Of a DNA stretch of 64,000 nucleotides, positions 33,131-42,654 are shown piece after piece. Source of the DNA: Sulfitobacter sp. M39 (GTDB lineage: Bacteria; Pseudomonadota; Alphaproteobacteria; Rhodobacterales; Rhodobacteraceae); NCBI RefSeq assembly GCF_021735935.1, contig NZ_WMDZ01000001.1:2728001-2792000 (forward strand), in the 5' to 3' direction. Under the pieces are notes generated by a model. The model saw only the letters and a program-made list of their open reading frames with translations, did not search any database and had not been told where the DNA came from. Numbering within the stretch: the first letter of the stretch is position 1; each line of letters begins with the position of its first letter. The translations under genes were made by a program, and so were the position numbers.

Positions 33131-34215
33131 CGCTTTCACTGTCCCTGTCGCACCGCTTTGACGGCTTCGCGCTGGACCTCGCGCTTGACGCAGGGCCAGG
33201 CATCACCGCGCTGTTTGGCCGGTCAGGGGCCGGAAAATCCACCGTGATCAATGCCGTTGGTGGCTTGCTCCACCCCGATCGCGGGCGCATCGTGATCGAT
33301 GGCGAGGTGCTGCTGGACACCGAGGGCGGCATCTATGTACCCCCGCACAAGCGCCGCCTTGGCACCGTGTTTCAGGACGCGCGGCTGTTCCCGCATCTCA
33401 GCGTGGCGCAAAACCTGATGTTCGGTGCCCGCTATGCGCCGCGCGGCAGCAGTGGCCCGTCACAACGCGACGTGGTGGCGCTGCTTGGGCTAGAAACATT
33501 GCTCGACCGCGCCCCCGCCACGCTATCAGGCGGCCAAAAGCAGCGTGTCGCCTTGGGCCGCGCCTTGCTGAGCCACCCGCGCATGTTGCTGATGGATGAA
33601 CCGCTCGCCAGTCTGGACGGGCCCCGCAAGCAAGAGATTTTGCCCTTTCTCGAACGGCTGCGCGACGGGCCGCTGGGGCTGCCGATCCTGTATGTCAGCC
33701 ACGCGGTGGACGAGATCGCGCGGCTGGCCGATACGCTGGTACTAATCCAGAACGGAAAGGTTCAGGCGCAGGGCCCGCTGTTCGATGTCATGGCCGATCC
33801 CGCCGCCGTGCCCCTGCTTGGTGTCCGCGAGGCGGGTGCCGTGATCGAGGCGGATGTCCTTGAACATGGAAATGACGGGATCACGACCCTGCGGATCAGC
33901 GCCGGAGAGCTTGAGCTGCCCGGCGTGCACGCCGATGCCGGTGCCCGCGTGCGTCTGCGGGTGCTGGCCCAGGACGTGATCCTGTCCCTAACCCGCCCCG
34001 AGGGGCTGAGCTCGGTCAACGTGCTGCCCGTCACGGTCGAGGCGGTTCACCCCGGCGACGGTCCGGGTGCGGCCATTGCCCTGCGTGCGGGGCGTGACCG
34101 GTTGCTCAGCCGTGTGACGGCCCGCGCTGTCGCCGAGCTTGGCCTGACACCGGGCATGACCTGCTATGCGATCCTCAAGGCCACCACGGTCGCGCCGGGC
34201 AGTATCGGGCGCTAG
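33127..34215 (+). CDS. modC: Molybdate ABC transporter ATP-binding protein
   Basis: The 362-residue ATPase has Walker A GRSGAGKSTVIN, signature LSGGQKQRVALGRALL, Walker B LLMDEPLASLD and the switch His in YVSHAVDEIARLAD. A C-terminal TOBE/MOP domain (about residues 290-358) may sense molybdate. It powers ModAB. Its last four bases overlap the convergent EcsC gene's stop. Confidence 0.95.
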   Translation: MTLSLSLSHRFDGFALDLALDAGPGITALFGRSGAGKSTVINAVGGLLHPDRGRIVIDGEVLLDTEGGIYVPPHKRRLGTVFQDARLFPHLSVAQNLMFGARYAPRGSSGPSQRDVVALLGLETLLDRAPATLSGGQKQRVALGRALLSHPRMLLMDEPLASLDGPRKQEILPFLERLRDGPLGLPILYVSHAVDEIARLADTLVLIQNGKVQAQGPLFDVMADPAAVPLLGVREAGAVIEADVLEHGNDGITTLRISAGELELPGVHADAGARVRLRVLAQDVILSLTRPEGLSSVNVLPVTVEAVHPGDGPGAAIALRAGRDRLLSRVTARAVAELGLTPGMTCYAILKATTVAPGSIGR

Positions 34216-34976
34216 GCGATCTTGCGCAGCCCGACCTTGGCGCGCAGCCGCTCGACCAGTTCTTCGTGGGGGACATCCGCATCAATCGCCAGCTTGCGTA
34301 GCCCGAAATGCACATGGGCCATATCTTCGTAGTAGCTGGTATAGGCATAGTTGGTCGCTGCACCGGCCACCGCCCCCAGCACCGGCACCGCCTGCGCGGC
34401 CAGCTTTTGCCCCAAGACCAGCGCCAGACGCGGGGCCACTTTGGCAATCACCGCCTGCATGGCTCGCCCGCTTAACGCGACCCGTGCCGATAGAAACGCC
34501 AGATCGGCCCCGTCATCCTCTGACAAGGGCCCCGCGGCGCTGAACACCTGCACGCAATCGAACTGCACATTCTCGGCATGGGCATCAAAGCCGTGTTCCA
34601 CCGCCACCCCCTGAATAACGCGGAGCAACAAGGTCGTCGTCACCGGCAGCTCTGCCAGTGCCGTGGGCAGGCCACCTGCGCCACCAGCCGCCCCCATCGC
34701 CGCGCTGACCGCCTGGTTCAGCCAGCTTTTCTGGTCCGGCACCATCGACCGCGTCGACGTCGCCGCCTTCATCGCCTGGCCCAATGCCTTGACGGTGGCG
34801 CTTTCAAGATTGCGGCGCACAGGCGAGGGAAGCTTGTCGATCAACCCCTCGGCGCTGCCGCCGATGACGTTCAATACATTGATACCCACGCCGCCCGCGC
34901 TTTTGTAGCGCTTGGCGATCTGGTCCAGCCGTGCCTCTACGTCAATGGTGCTGGGTAGGTTGCTTTCAATCTGCAT
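34212..34976 (-). CDS. EcsC family protein
   Basis: The 254-residue protein matches EcsC-family features: GVGINVLNVIGGSAEGLIDKLP, a Gly/Ala-rich segment AAMGAAGGAGGLPTALAELPVTTTLLLRVIQ (seen as blocks) and a hydrophobic QAVPVLGAVAGAATNYAYTSYY near the C-terminus. These suggest membrane association. The molecular role of the family is unclear (EcsC is encoded with an ABC exporter in Bacillus). It is convergent with modC and is followed by a GNAT gene on its own strand. Confidence 0.85.
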   Translation of the reverse strand: MQIESNLPSTIDVEARLDQIAKRYKSAGGVGINVLNVIGGSAEGLIDKLPSPVRRNLESATVKALGQAMKAATSTRSMVPDQKSWLNQAVSAAMGAAGGAGGLPTALAELPVTTTLLLRVIQGVAVEHGFDAHAENVQFDCVQVFSAAGPLSEDDGADLAFLSARVALSGRAMQAVIAKVAPRLALVLGQKLAAQAVPVLGAVAGAATNYAYTSYYEDMAHVHFGLRKLAIDADVPHEELVERLRAKVGLRKIA

Positions 34977-35029
34977 GGGTTGGGCCCTTCGCCTGTTTGG
35001 CTAGAATGTGGGCCATCCCGCCGCCGCTT

Positions 35030-35575
35030 TCAATGTGGCCAAGCGGTGACATCGCCCGCGATGCCTTCCCACGCGCCATCGACCAGCGCGCGGCCCAACA
35101 CCCGTCCAGGGTTCGTTGGCGGCGGCATCACCACATCGGTCAGCAAGGTAAAGCCGAAGCGGTTATAGTAAGGCGCATCCCCCACCAGCATCACGCGCGA
35201 CCACCCCAGCGGGGCCGCTTGCGCCAGACTGCCCTCGATCAACAAGGCACCCAAGCCTTCGCCTTGCCGCGTCGGGTGCACGGCAACGGGCCCCAACAAC
35301 AGCGCGGCATGGGCACCGATACAGATCGGCCAATAGCGTATGGCCCCGGCAAGGATACCGCCCGCGTCACGTGCCACATGGTTCAGCCCCGCCACCGGCG
35401 GCACCCCGTCGCGCAGGCGATAGGACGACAACGCCTCGCGTCCCGGCGCAAAGCAGGTGTCGTACAACGCTTCGACTTCCCAGTGATCGGCAGCCGTCTC
35501 GGGGGTAATATGATACAAGGCGTGGCCCTCTGGACGGTTTTCCTGTGGCGCTGCCTTTATCATGGCGCTAGCCAT
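35030..35575 (-). CDS. GNAT family N-acetyltransferase
   Basis: The 181-residue protein has the GNAT acetyl-CoA-binding loop in LLGPVAVHPTRQGEGLGALLIEGSLAQA (Q/R-x-x-G-x-G/A pattern) and the later GDAPYYNRFGFT characteristic of the YhbS-like branch. It acetylates an unknown amine. It is divergent from the flavin reductase gene 25 nt away. An in-frame ATG at 35563 is an alternative start. Confidence 0.9.
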   Translation of the reverse strand: MASAMIKAAPQENRPEGHALYHITPETAADHWEVEALYDTCFAPGREALSSYRLRDGVPPVAGLNHVARDAGGILAGAIRYWPICIGAHAALLLGPVAVHPTRQGEGLGALLIEGSLAQAAPLGWSRVMLVGDAPYYNRFGFTLLTDVVMPPPTNPGRVLGRALVDGAWEGIAGDVTAWPH

Positions 35576-35600
35576 AGGTGCAAACCATGAGGAGAGTTTG

Positions 35601-36206
35601 ATGTTCTACCGCCCGCAAGATGGCCACCCCCTGCCCCATAACCCGTTCAACGCGATTGTCACACCGCGCCCGATCGGATGGATCTCAACCCGTGACGCGG
35701 ACGGGAACGACAATCTGGCTCCCTATTCTTTTTTCAACGGGGTCGCCTATACGCCGCCGCAGGTGATGTTTGCCTCTACCGGGACCAAGGCCGATGTGGA
35801 CGGGACCAAGGACAGCATGGCGAACATCCGCGAGACCGGTGTCTTCTGCGTGAATATTGTCGAATACGCGATGCGCGACGCGATGAACGCCTCCTCTGCG
35901 ACGCTGCCTCATGGTGCGGATGAATTCGGCCACGCTGGCATCGAAAAGGCGAGCTGCGATCAGATCAACTGCGCCCGTGTGGCGACCGCCCCTGCCAGCC
36001 TGGAATGCCGCATGACCCAGATGGTCAAGATCGAGGGAGAGAATAACTTTGTCGTCTTCGGCGAGGTCGTCGGCGTCCATATGCGCGACGATTGCATCAA
36101 CGACGGACGCTTCGACGTGACGACCTACCAACCGCTGTCCCGCCTGGGCTACCGCGATTATGCCCGCGTGACCGACGTGTTCGAGATCATCCGCCCCGAC
36201 GATTGA
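35601..36206 (+). CDS. Flavin reductase family protein (FMN-binding split barrel)
   Basis: The 201-residue protein (start after GAGGAGAG at MFYRPQDGHPLP) shows the DIM6/NTAB-type pattern PFNAIVTPRPIGWISTRDADG, NLAPYSFFNGVAYTPPQVMF and VFCVNIVEYAMRDAMNASSA. Such proteins bind FMN and reduce it with NAD(P)H or serve as flavin-dependent oxidoreductases. A strong bidirectional terminator follows. Confidence 0.9.
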   Translation: MFYRPQDGHPLPHNPFNAIVTPRPIGWISTRDADGNDNLAPYSFFNGVAYTPPQVMFASTGTKADVDGTKDSMANIRETGVFCVNIVEYAMRDAMNASSATLPHGADEFGHAGIEKASCDQINCARVATAPASLECRMTQMVKIEGENNFVVFGEVVGVHMRDDCINDGRFDVTTYQPLSRLGYRDYARVTDVFEIIRPDD

Positions 36207-36224
36207 TCCCCCCACATCCCGAAA

Positions 36225-36266
36225 AGCAAAAAGCCCCCGATGCAGACTGCATCGGGGGCTTTTTCG
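36225..36266. terminator. Bidirectional Rho-independent terminator
   Basis: AGCCCCCGATGCA (36232-36244) and TGCATCGGGGGCT (36248-36260) form a perfect 13-bp stem with a 3-nt loop. It is followed by TTTTT on the plus strand and, on the minus strand, by the complement of GCAAAA. It separates the flavin reductase from the convergent SulP gene. Confidence 0.9.
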
Positions 36267-36285
36267 TTTCCCTCGGTCCGGCGGA

Positions 36286-37947
36286 TTAGTGACCGCCAAG
36301 AATGCCGGTACGAACCTGATAGTTCGCCGCGATCTCGTAGTCGGGATCATCGTCGCTATCGATCATCAGGTGCCCGGCCTTCTTCAGCAAACGGTGACAA
36401 TCACGGCTGAGGTGGCGCAGCTGGATGCGCTTGCCCGCGCCTTCGTATTTCGCGGCAATCGTCTCGATCGCTTGCAGGGCGGATTGATCCACAACGCGGC
36501 TGTCCTCGAAATCGACGATCACCTCGCTGGGGTCGGCCTTGACGTTAAAGAGCTCGGCGAAACCTTCGGACGATCCAAAGAACAGCGGCCCCTGAATCTG
36601 GTAGACCTTGGCCCCTTCAGGTGTGGTGTATGTCTTGGCGTGGATGCGACGCGCATTGTTCCACGCATAGGCCAGCGCCGACACGATCACACCGACGACC
36701 ACCGCGACCGCAAGGTCTTCGTAGACGGTGACGACGGTGACCAGCAGGATCACGAAGGCATCGGTCAGGGGCACTTTGCGCAGGATCCCAAAGGAGTTCC
36801 ACGCGAAGGTGCCAATCACGACCATGAACATCACCCCGACCAGTGCCGCCAGCGGGATCTGTTCGATCAGCGGCGCGCCGACCAGAATGAATAGCAGCAA
36901 AAAGACCGCAGCCGCAATCCCCGCGACCCGCGTGCGCCCGCCTGATTTGACGTTGATCATCGACTGGCCGATCATCGCACAACCGCCCATACCGCCGAAG
37001 AAGCCGGTCACGGTATTGGCCACGCCCTGCGCGATACATTCCTGGCTGGCCCCGCCGCGGGTGTTGGTCAGGTCGCTGACAAGGTTCAAGGTCAGCAGCG
37101 ATTCAATCAGGCCGATGGCCGCAAGGATCACCGCATAGGGCAGGATGATATACAGCGTCTCAAGCGTGAAGGGTGCCAAGGCGGTGCCGTAAAGGCCAAC
37201 ACCTTCGCCAAACGGCATGTGGAACATCGGAAAGCCGCCCTCGATCGAGGCCAGATCGCCGACCCGTGGCACATCCATGCCCGTCGCGATCACCAGAATG
37301 GCGATGATACCGATGCCTGCCAGCGGTGCGGGGATCAGCTTGGTGATGCGCGGCATGACCCAGATGATCGCCATCGTCGCGGCTACCAGCGCCAGCATCA
37401 GGTAAAGCGGCCCACCCGAAAGCCATTCGCCACCCGACATGCCGTGACCTGTATCAACCATCGTGCCCGGCACTTTGAACTGGCCCATCTGGGCAAGGAA
37501 GATCACGATGGCCAGACCGTTCACAAACCCCAGCATAACAGGGTGCGGCACCAGCCGCATGAACTTGCCCCATTGCATGACACCCGCGAAAATCTGGATC
37601 AGCCCCATCAGCACGACCGTGGCGAACAGGTATTCGACCCCGTGCTGCGCGACCAGTGCGACCATAACAACGGCCAAAGCCCCTGTCGCCCCCGAGATCA
37701 TCCCCGGACGCCCGCCGATCAACGCGGTAATCAACCCCACCAGGAAGGCCGCATACAGGCCCACCAGCGGGTTCACCCCCGCGACAAAGGCAAAGGCAAC
37801 CGCTTCGGGCACAAGGGCCAAGGCGACGGTCAGCCCCGACAACAGTTCGATGCGCAGCCGCGACGGAGAGAACCCCTCTCCCGGCATCCAGCGCAGGTCG
37901 GTCACATCAAGATTTTTGGTAAAACTACGGAACGTGGTACGCGCCAT
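36286..37947 (-). CDS. SulP family inorganic anion transporter
   Basis: The 553-residue protein has the SulP layout: about 10-14 transmembrane segments (LSGLTVALALVPEAVAFAF, GRPGMISGATGALAVV with the family's Gly-rich turn) and a C-terminal cytoplasmic STAS domain from about residue 430 (YQIQGPLFFGSSEGFAELF...VIVDFEDSRVVDQSALQAIE). Bacterial members carry sulfate, bicarbonate or dicarboxylates with proton or sodium coupling; the substrate is not evident. It stands alone between a bidirectional terminator and the divergent mtnP. Confidence 0.93.
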   Translation of the reverse strand: MARTTFRSFTKNLDVTDLRWMPGEGFSPSRLRIELLSGLTVALALVPEAVAFAFVAGVNPLVGLYAAFLVGLITALIGGRPGMISGATGALAVVMVALVAQHGVEYLFATVVLMGLIQIFAGVMQWGKFMRLVPHPVMLGFVNGLAIVIFLAQMGQFKVPGTMVDTGHGMSGGEWLSGGPLYLMLALVAATMAIIWVMPRITKLIPAPLAGIGIIAILVIATGMDVPRVGDLASIEGGFPMFHMPFGEGVGLYGTALAPFTLETLYIILPYAVILAAIGLIESLLTLNLVSDLTNTRGGASQECIAQGVANTVTGFFGGMGGCAMIGQSMINVKSGGRTRVAGIAAAVFLLLFILVGAPLIEQIPLAALVGVMFMVVIGTFAWNSFGILRKVPLTDAFVILLVTVVTVYEDLAVAVVVGVIVSALAYAWNNARRIHAKTYTTPEGAKVYQIQGPLFFGSSEGFAELFNVKADPSEVIVDFEDSRVVDQSALQAIETIAAKYEGAGKRIQLRHLSRDCHRLLKKAGHLMIDSDDDPDYEIAANYQVRTGILGGH

Positions 37948-38115
37948 CGGGCATCCTTCGGGTCAAATCGCATCAATAAGTCGGAAAGGTCTTTGCGGCC
38001 TCCTAGCTGAAACGTGAACAAAATGGAAGCCACGCGACGGCGCGGGCCGGATTTGAGGCTTTCCCTATGGGCCAAGCTTGATACTCTGCGCACAACTCAA
38101 TCCAAGGGCGACTTC

Positions 38116-38988
38116 ATGACACAGACGAAAATTGCCGTGATCGGCGGCTCCGGCATCTATGACATAAACGGGCTGGAGGGGGCCGAATGGCTTACCGTGG
38201 AAAGCCCCTGGGGCCCGCCATCCGATGCGATCCTGACCGGCACGCTGGACGGAGTAGAGATGGCCTTTCTGCCGCGCCACGGACGCGGACATGTGCATGC
38301 GCCCTCTACCGTCCCCTACCGCGCCAATATCGATGCGCTGAAACGGCTCGGCTGCACGGATGTGATCAGCGTCTCGGCTTGCGGGTCGTTCCGCGATGAA
38401 ATGGCACCGGGAGATTTCGTGATCGTGGACCAGTTCATCGACCGCACCATCGCGCGGGAGAAATCTTTCTTCGGCACCGGCTGCGTGGCCCATGTCAGCG
38501 TGGCGCACCCCACCTGTCCGCGTTTGGGCGACGCCTGCGAAACCGCCGCGCGCGACGCGGGCATCAATGTGCACCGCGGCGGCACCTACCTTGCGATGGA
38601 GGGGCCGCAGTTCAGCACATTGGCGGAATCCAAGATGTACCGCGAAAGCTGGGGCGCGGATGTGATCGGCATGACCAATATGCCCGAAGCGAAATTGGCC
38701 CGCGAGGCAGAGCTTTGCTATGCCTCGGTCGCGATGATCACGGATTACGACAGCTGGCACCCAGATCACGGCGAGGTTGACGTGACCAAGATCATCGAGA
38801 CGTTGATGGGCAATGCCGACAAGGGCCGTCAGCTGGTCGCGCGCCTGCCCAAACTGCTAGGAGCCGACCGCGCCCCCTGCCCGCACGGCTGCGACCGTGC
38901 GTTGGAATATGCGATCATGACCCAGCCCGAAATGCGCGACGCGGCCCTTGTGGCCAAGCTGGATGCCGTCGCGGGGCGCGTGCTTTAG
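38116..38988 (+). CDS. mtnP: S-methyl-5'-thioadenosine phosphorylase
   Basis: The 290-residue enzyme (start at MTQTKIAVIGGSGIYDI with AAGGGCGA upstream; longer frames lack family sequence) splits methylthioadenosine into adenine and methylthioribose-1-phosphate. The motifs GGSGIYDINGLE, FLPRHGRGH, VPYRANI, MEGPQFSTLAESKMY and VIGMTNMPEAKLAREAE are those of MTAP. Apt, which salvages the released adenine, follows after 214 nt, so the two work in one pathway. Confidence 0.95.
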   Translation: MTQTKIAVIGGSGIYDINGLEGAEWLTVESPWGPPSDAILTGTLDGVEMAFLPRHGRGHVHAPSTVPYRANIDALKRLGCTDVISVSACGSFRDEMAPGDFVIVDQFIDRTIAREKSFFGTGCVAHVSVAHPTCPRLGDACETAARDAGINVHRGGTYLAMEGPQFSTLAESKMYRESWGADVIGMTNMPEAKLAREAELCYASVAMITDYDSWHPDHGEVDVTKIIETLMGNADKGRQLVARLPKLLGADRAPCPHGCDRALEYAIMTQPEMRDAALVAKLDAVAGRVL

Positions 38989-39037
38989 GCGCACTGCAAA
39001 CGCCGTCGCAGCGCCCGTGGCGGGTGCTGTGGCAGGT

Positions 39038-39060
39038 GAGTTTATTTGGCAAAATGAAGC
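39038..39060 (+). repeat. Dispersed 23-bp repeat (copy 1)
   Basis: The sequence from GAGTTTATTTGG to AAAATGAAGC is identical to 60320-60342. It sits between mtnP and apt, adjoining a short hairpin (CGCCCGTGGCGGG region) on its left. I recall similar elements as common in Rhodobacterales intergenic regions; the function is not known to me. Confidence 0.7.
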
Positions 39061-39202
39061 GGGGCCTTGCGGTTTTGATGTGATGTCCCGCGGGGCCGCG
39101 CTGTGGAAGATGCTTGCTGACAGGGGGCGGGTCGCTTAACGCTGTGGCGCGGTTGTTGCGCTGGTGTGGCGACCGACCAAAGCCCAACGACCGGAGCACT
39201 GC

Positions 39203-39733
39203 ATGAAACAGGTTCAAGATTACATCCGTACCATTGTCGATTTCCCTCACGAAGGGATCATGTTTCGCGATGTGACCACGCTTTTCGCCGACCCGCGCGG
39301 GTTCCGTATGGCCATCGACCAGATGCTGCACCCCTATGCCGGTATCGACATCGACAAGGTCGTCGGGCTTGAGGCGCGCGGCTTTATTCTGGGCGGCGCG
39401 ATTGCGCATCAGCTGTCCGTCGGCTTTGTGCCCATTCGCAAGAAGGGCAAGCTGCCCGGACGCACCATCTCTCAGGATTACAAGCTCGAATACGGCGAGG
39501 CGATTGTGGAGCTGCACGACGACGCGATCCAGCCCGGTGAGAAGGTCTTGGTTGTCGACGATCTACTGGCCACCGGTGGCACCGCCGAGGCGGGGATCAA
39601 GCTGATCCAGCGTTTGGGCGGCGAGATCGTGTCCTGCGCCTTTATCATCGACCTGCCGGAACTTGGCGGGCGCAAGCGGCTGGAAGCGATGGGGATGGAG
39701 GTCAACGCGCTTTGCGCCTTTGACGGCGCGTAA
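39203..39733 (+). CDS. apt: Adenine phosphoribosyltransferase
   Basis: The 176-residue enzyme makes AMP from adenine and PRPP. It shows the purine PRTase features [45 protein letters not shown] and the PRPP loop [17 protein letters not shown]. The start follows CCGGAGCACTGC. It lies downstream of mtnP in the same direction and would recycle adenine from methylthioadenosine. Confidence 0.96.
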   Translation: MKQVQDYIRTIVDFPHEGIMFRDVTTLFADPRGFRMAIDQMLHPYAGIDIDKVVGLEARGFILGGAIAHQLSVGFVPIRKKGKLPGRTISQDYKLEYGEAIVELHDDAIQPGEKVLVVDDLLATGGTAEAGIKLIQRLGGEIVSCAFIIDLPELGGRKRLEAMGMEVNALCAFDGA

Positions 39734-39750
39734 ACAGCGTTGCAGAGACT

Positions 39751-41172
39751 TTATTCCGGCGCGGGGAACATCGCGCCGGGATTCATGATCCCGTTCGGGT
39801 CCAGCGCCGCCTTGATCGCGCGCAACGCAGAGAGCTTCGCCGGATCGCTATAGCGTTCGAGGTCTTTGACCTTGAGCCGCCCGATCCCGTGCTCCGCACT
39901 GACAGAGCCGCCGAGCTCGTGCACCAGATCATGGATCGCCGTCTTGATGGGCAAGCGATCCTCCAGATGATCCTCGCGGCTTCGGCCCTGCACCGGGAAA
40001 ACATTGTAGTGCAGGTTGCCGTCGCCCACATGGCCGAAACAATTGATCCTGAAATCGCCCAGCGCGCCGACCTTTTCCCCCGCGCGGATAATAAATTCGG
40101 GCAGCGCGCCCAAGGGGACCGAGATATCGTGGCTGGAGATCGACCCGATCTGGCGGTTGGCGTGAGGCATCATCTCTCGGACGGCCCAGAAATCTTCGGA
40201 CTGCTGCTGGCTTTGCGCGATCAGCCCGTCTGTCACCAGCTCCGCCTCGAAGGCGGTGGCAAACAGCGTCTCGAGCGCGGCCATCGGATCCAGATCACCG
40301 CTAAGGCCTAATTCGATCAGCACGCTCCATTCTGGCGGGGTGTCGAAGGGCTGGCGCAGTTCGGGCATCTTTTCGGTGAGGAAATCCAGCCCGACGCCGT
40401 TCATGATCTCGAACGCGCTGATCATCTCGCCCAACCGACTGCGCGCGAGCGACAGCAGCTTCAGCGCCGCCGCCGGAGAGTTCACGACCAGTAGCGCGGT
40501 CCCTGTCTTGGCGGGCCGCGGGAAGAGTTTGAGCGCAGCGGCGGTGATGACGCCAAGCGTGCCCTCGGCACCGACCAGCAGGTGACGCAGATCATAGCCG
40601 GTGTTGTTCTTGCGCAGCCGTGTCAGGCCGTTCCAGATCTGGCCATCGGGCAGCACGGCCTCTAGCCCCAGACAAAGATCGCGGGCGTTGCCATAGCGCA
40701 GCACGCCGGTGCCGCCCGCGTTTGTCGCGAGGTTCCCCCCAATTCGGGCAGAACCCTGTGCCGCTAGGGTCAGGGGAAACAGGCGATCCGCGGCTTCGGC
40801 GGCGTCTTGCACGTCGGACAGGATCATCCCCGCTTCGGCCACCAGTACGTTTTCGTCAGGGTAGACCGCGCGGAGTTTGTTCATGCGTTCCAGCGACAGG
40901 ATCAGCGGAGCGGGGCCAGATTCTGCCACCTGGCCGCCCACAAGTCCGGTACCACCGCCATAGGGGATCACGCCGACCCGTGCTGCATTGGCATGGCGGA
41001 TCAGGGTCGCGACCTCTTCGACCGTGCGTGGCAGGGCTAGCACGGCCGATTTTCCCGCATAAAGCCCGCGGGGTTCTTCCAGATAGCGGGGCTCGACCGC
41101 GCGGAAGACGTCAGGCGAAAGATCGGCACGCAGCGCGGCCTCGAATGCGGGATCGGCGGGGTTCAATGTCAT
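39751..41172 (-). CDS. FAD-linked oxidase (GlcD/D-2-hydroxyglutarate dehydrogenase-like)
   Basis: The 473-residue flavoprotein has an N-terminal VAO-type FAD domain (VGVIPYGGGTGLVGGQV, about residues 67-83; GSARIGGNLATNAGGTGVLRYG). It has a C-terminal FAD-oxidase domain with the metal-binding FGHVGDGNLHYNVF and SVSAEHGIGRLKV. This is the D-2-hydroxyacid dehydrogenase group (D-lactate, glycolate, D-2-hydroxyglutarate). The substrate cannot be told from sequence alone. It is convergent with apt, with 17 nt between stops. Confidence 0.9.
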   Translation of the reverse strand: MTLNPADPAFEAALRADLSPDVFRAVEPRYLEEPRGLYAGKSAVLALPRTVEEVATLIRHANAARVGVIPYGGGTGLVGGQVAESGPAPLILSLERMNKLRAVYPDENVLVAEAGMILSDVQDAAEAADRLFPLTLAAQGSARIGGNLATNAGGTGVLRYGNARDLCLGLEAVLPDGQIWNGLTRLRKNNTGYDLRHLLVGAEGTLGVITAAALKLFPRPAKTGTALLVVNSPAAALKLLSLARSRLGEMISAFEIMNGVGLDFLTEKMPELRQPFDTPPEWSVLIELGLSGDLDPMAALETLFATAFEAELVTDGLIAQSQQQSEDFWAVREMMPHANRQIGSISSHDISVPLGALPEFIIRAGEKVGALGDFRINCFGHVGDGNLHYNVFPVQGRSREDHLEDRLPIKTAIHDLVHELGGSVSAEHGIGRLKVKDLERYSDPAKLSALRAIKAALDPNGIMNPGAMFPAPE

Positions 41173-41223
41173 GGCCTATTGATCGCGCCAAGCGGGGCGG
41201 GATGCAAGCGGCTTTGGTCCTCG

Positions 41224-42009
41224 CTAATGCAGGATCGGCGGCTTTGACGGGTCAGATCCGGGGGCCTCCATCCGCGGGGTTTTCTCAAGCGGGTCCATCT
41301 GGGGCAGATCAAAACGCAGCCCGACTTTCGACAGTTTTTCAACCGTCGGATCAGAGGGCGCGAAGAAGCCCACATCCATCGCCCCCGCATCGATACCCGA
41401 GAATGTCAGCGCCTCGGAGGCGGCACGAACCAGCGCGTCTTGCGCGCGCGGGATGGCCCCGACAAAGCCCAGCAGATGCCCGCGCCCGCCACCGGTGTAT
41501 TCAACCCCGACCAGCCACGCCCCTGCCGCCATGCCTGTGGCGGTCGCCAGCTTGGCATCAATCGCGGCAATCAGCGTTTCGGGAAGGCCCTTGGGCGGCA
41601 GAACACGGTCAATGCGCGCCTCGACCTCTCCGGCTTCATGAGCGAGTGTGTCGCGCAGCCAAGCCACGGCGCTGTCGGGCAGCACAATCGCCGAAGGGGC
41701 AACGTCAAGGTTCACCGCCATGCCAAGCGGTTGGCCCTCCAGCATCCCCGCAATCGCGCGCCCCGACAGTGCCACATAGGGCGCGGGCTGCCCGACATAG
41801 GCCGCAAGCCGTTCGATCCGGTCAAAGACCAGCACATAGGCGTCCTCGAGCAGGACAGGGCTGACCTGATCGGCGTCCGGTTCGGCTTCGAGCAGCAGGA
41901 AAAGCTCCACATCGGCCATGCGTTCATAGAACCGCAGGCGGGCAGCGTCATCGCTATCATCGGCCATCATGGCGGCATGGGCGATGTCCAGTGGCGTCGC
42001 TTCAGTCAT
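41224..42009 (-). CDS. SseB family protein
   Basis: The 261-residue protein (start MTEATPLDIAHAAMMADD) has the SseB N-terminal domain pattern: FYERMADVELFLLLE, AYVLVFDRIERLAAYVG, and MAVNLDVAPSAIVLPDSAV. A C-terminal enhancing-domain-like part has VGVEYTGGGRGHLLGFVGAIP. The function is unknown; SseB enhances a mercaptopyruvate sulfurtransferase in E. coli according to older reports. Its start overlaps the end of the glycosylase-like gene by eight bases, so they form an operon. Confidence 0.8.
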   Translation of the reverse strand: MTEATPLDIAHAAMMADDSDDAARLRFYERMADVELFLLLEAEPDADQVSPVLLEDAYVLVFDRIERLAAYVGQPAPYVALSGRAIAGMLEGQPLGMAVNLDVAPSAIVLPDSAVAWLRDTLAHEAGEVEARIDRVLPPKGLPETLIAAIDAKLATATGMAAGAWLVGVEYTGGGRGHLLGFVGAIPRAQDALVRAASEALTFSGIDAGAMDVGFFAPSDPTVEKLSKVGLRFDLPQMDPLEKTPRMEAPGSDPSKPPILH

Positions 42010-42589
42010 CCAGTACATTCCTTACAGCAGCGCGGAGCCGGGGAAGCACGTCCTCCTCGAACCACGGATTTTTCTTGAGCCAACCGGTATTGCGCCACGA
42101 CGGATGAGGCAAGGCAAAGACGCCCTTCGGGTGGTTTTGCCAATCGGCGACGGCGCGGGTGACTGTGGTGAACCCGGCCAGGTGATAACGCATGGCATAG
42201 GCCCCGATCAACACGGTCAGCCGGATATCGGGCACGGTATCGAGCGCACCTGCCCGCCATGTCTTCGCACAGATCGGCGGGGGCGGCAGATCGCTGCCCT
42301 TGGCGTCATAGCCCGGAAAGCAGAAGGCCATGGGGATGATCGCCACGCGGCTACGGTCATAAAAGGTCGTCTCGTCCACGCCCAGCCAGTCGCGCAGCCG
42401 CTTGCCAGAGGCATCCCAGAACGGAGTGTTCGCCTCATGCACCTTCAACCCCGGCGCTTGCGAGGCGATCAGCAGCCGCGCGCCCGGTTGGAACCAGACA
42501 ACAGGATTGGGCCGGTGCCCTGTCGCCGTGGCCGCAAAGCGGTCGGCGCAGAGGGTGCATTGGCTGAGTTCGGGGCGGATGTCGGTCAT
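42002..42589 (-). CDS. Uracil-DNA glycosylase family protein
   Basis: The 195-residue protein (start MTDIRPELSQCTLC) has CTLCADRF near the start and the UDG-superfamily blocks ARLLIASQAPGLKVHEANTP (water-activating region), FWDASGKRLRDWLG, and PHPSWRNTGWLKKNP near the C-terminus (the 'HPS' motif). The branch, with IIPMAFCFPGYDAKGSD in the middle, is a UDG-like group widespread in proteobacteria whose base specificity is not settled. It is divergent from the ArsR gene. Confidence 0.85.
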   Translation of the reverse strand: MTDIRPELSQCTLCADRFAATATGHRPNPVVWFQPGARLLIASQAPGLKVHEANTPFWDASGKRLRDWLGVDETTFYDRSRVAIIPMAFCFPGYDAKGSDLPPPPICAKTWRAGALDTVPDIRLTVLIGAYAMRYHLAGFTTVTRAVADWQNHPKGVFALPHPSWRNTGWLKKNPWFEEDVLPRLRAAVRNVLDD

Positions 42590-42654
42590 GGGGGTAGACC
42601 TAGGCGGTGGCGCTCCGGTTTCAAAGGGGGCGGTGACGGGGTGGTGCCTGACGA

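Noticed and set aside
40620..41864. 414-codon plus-strand frame across the FAD oxidase and SseB genes
   Set aside because: It spans two real genes on the other strand and is Arg/Pro/Ser-rich with no motif.
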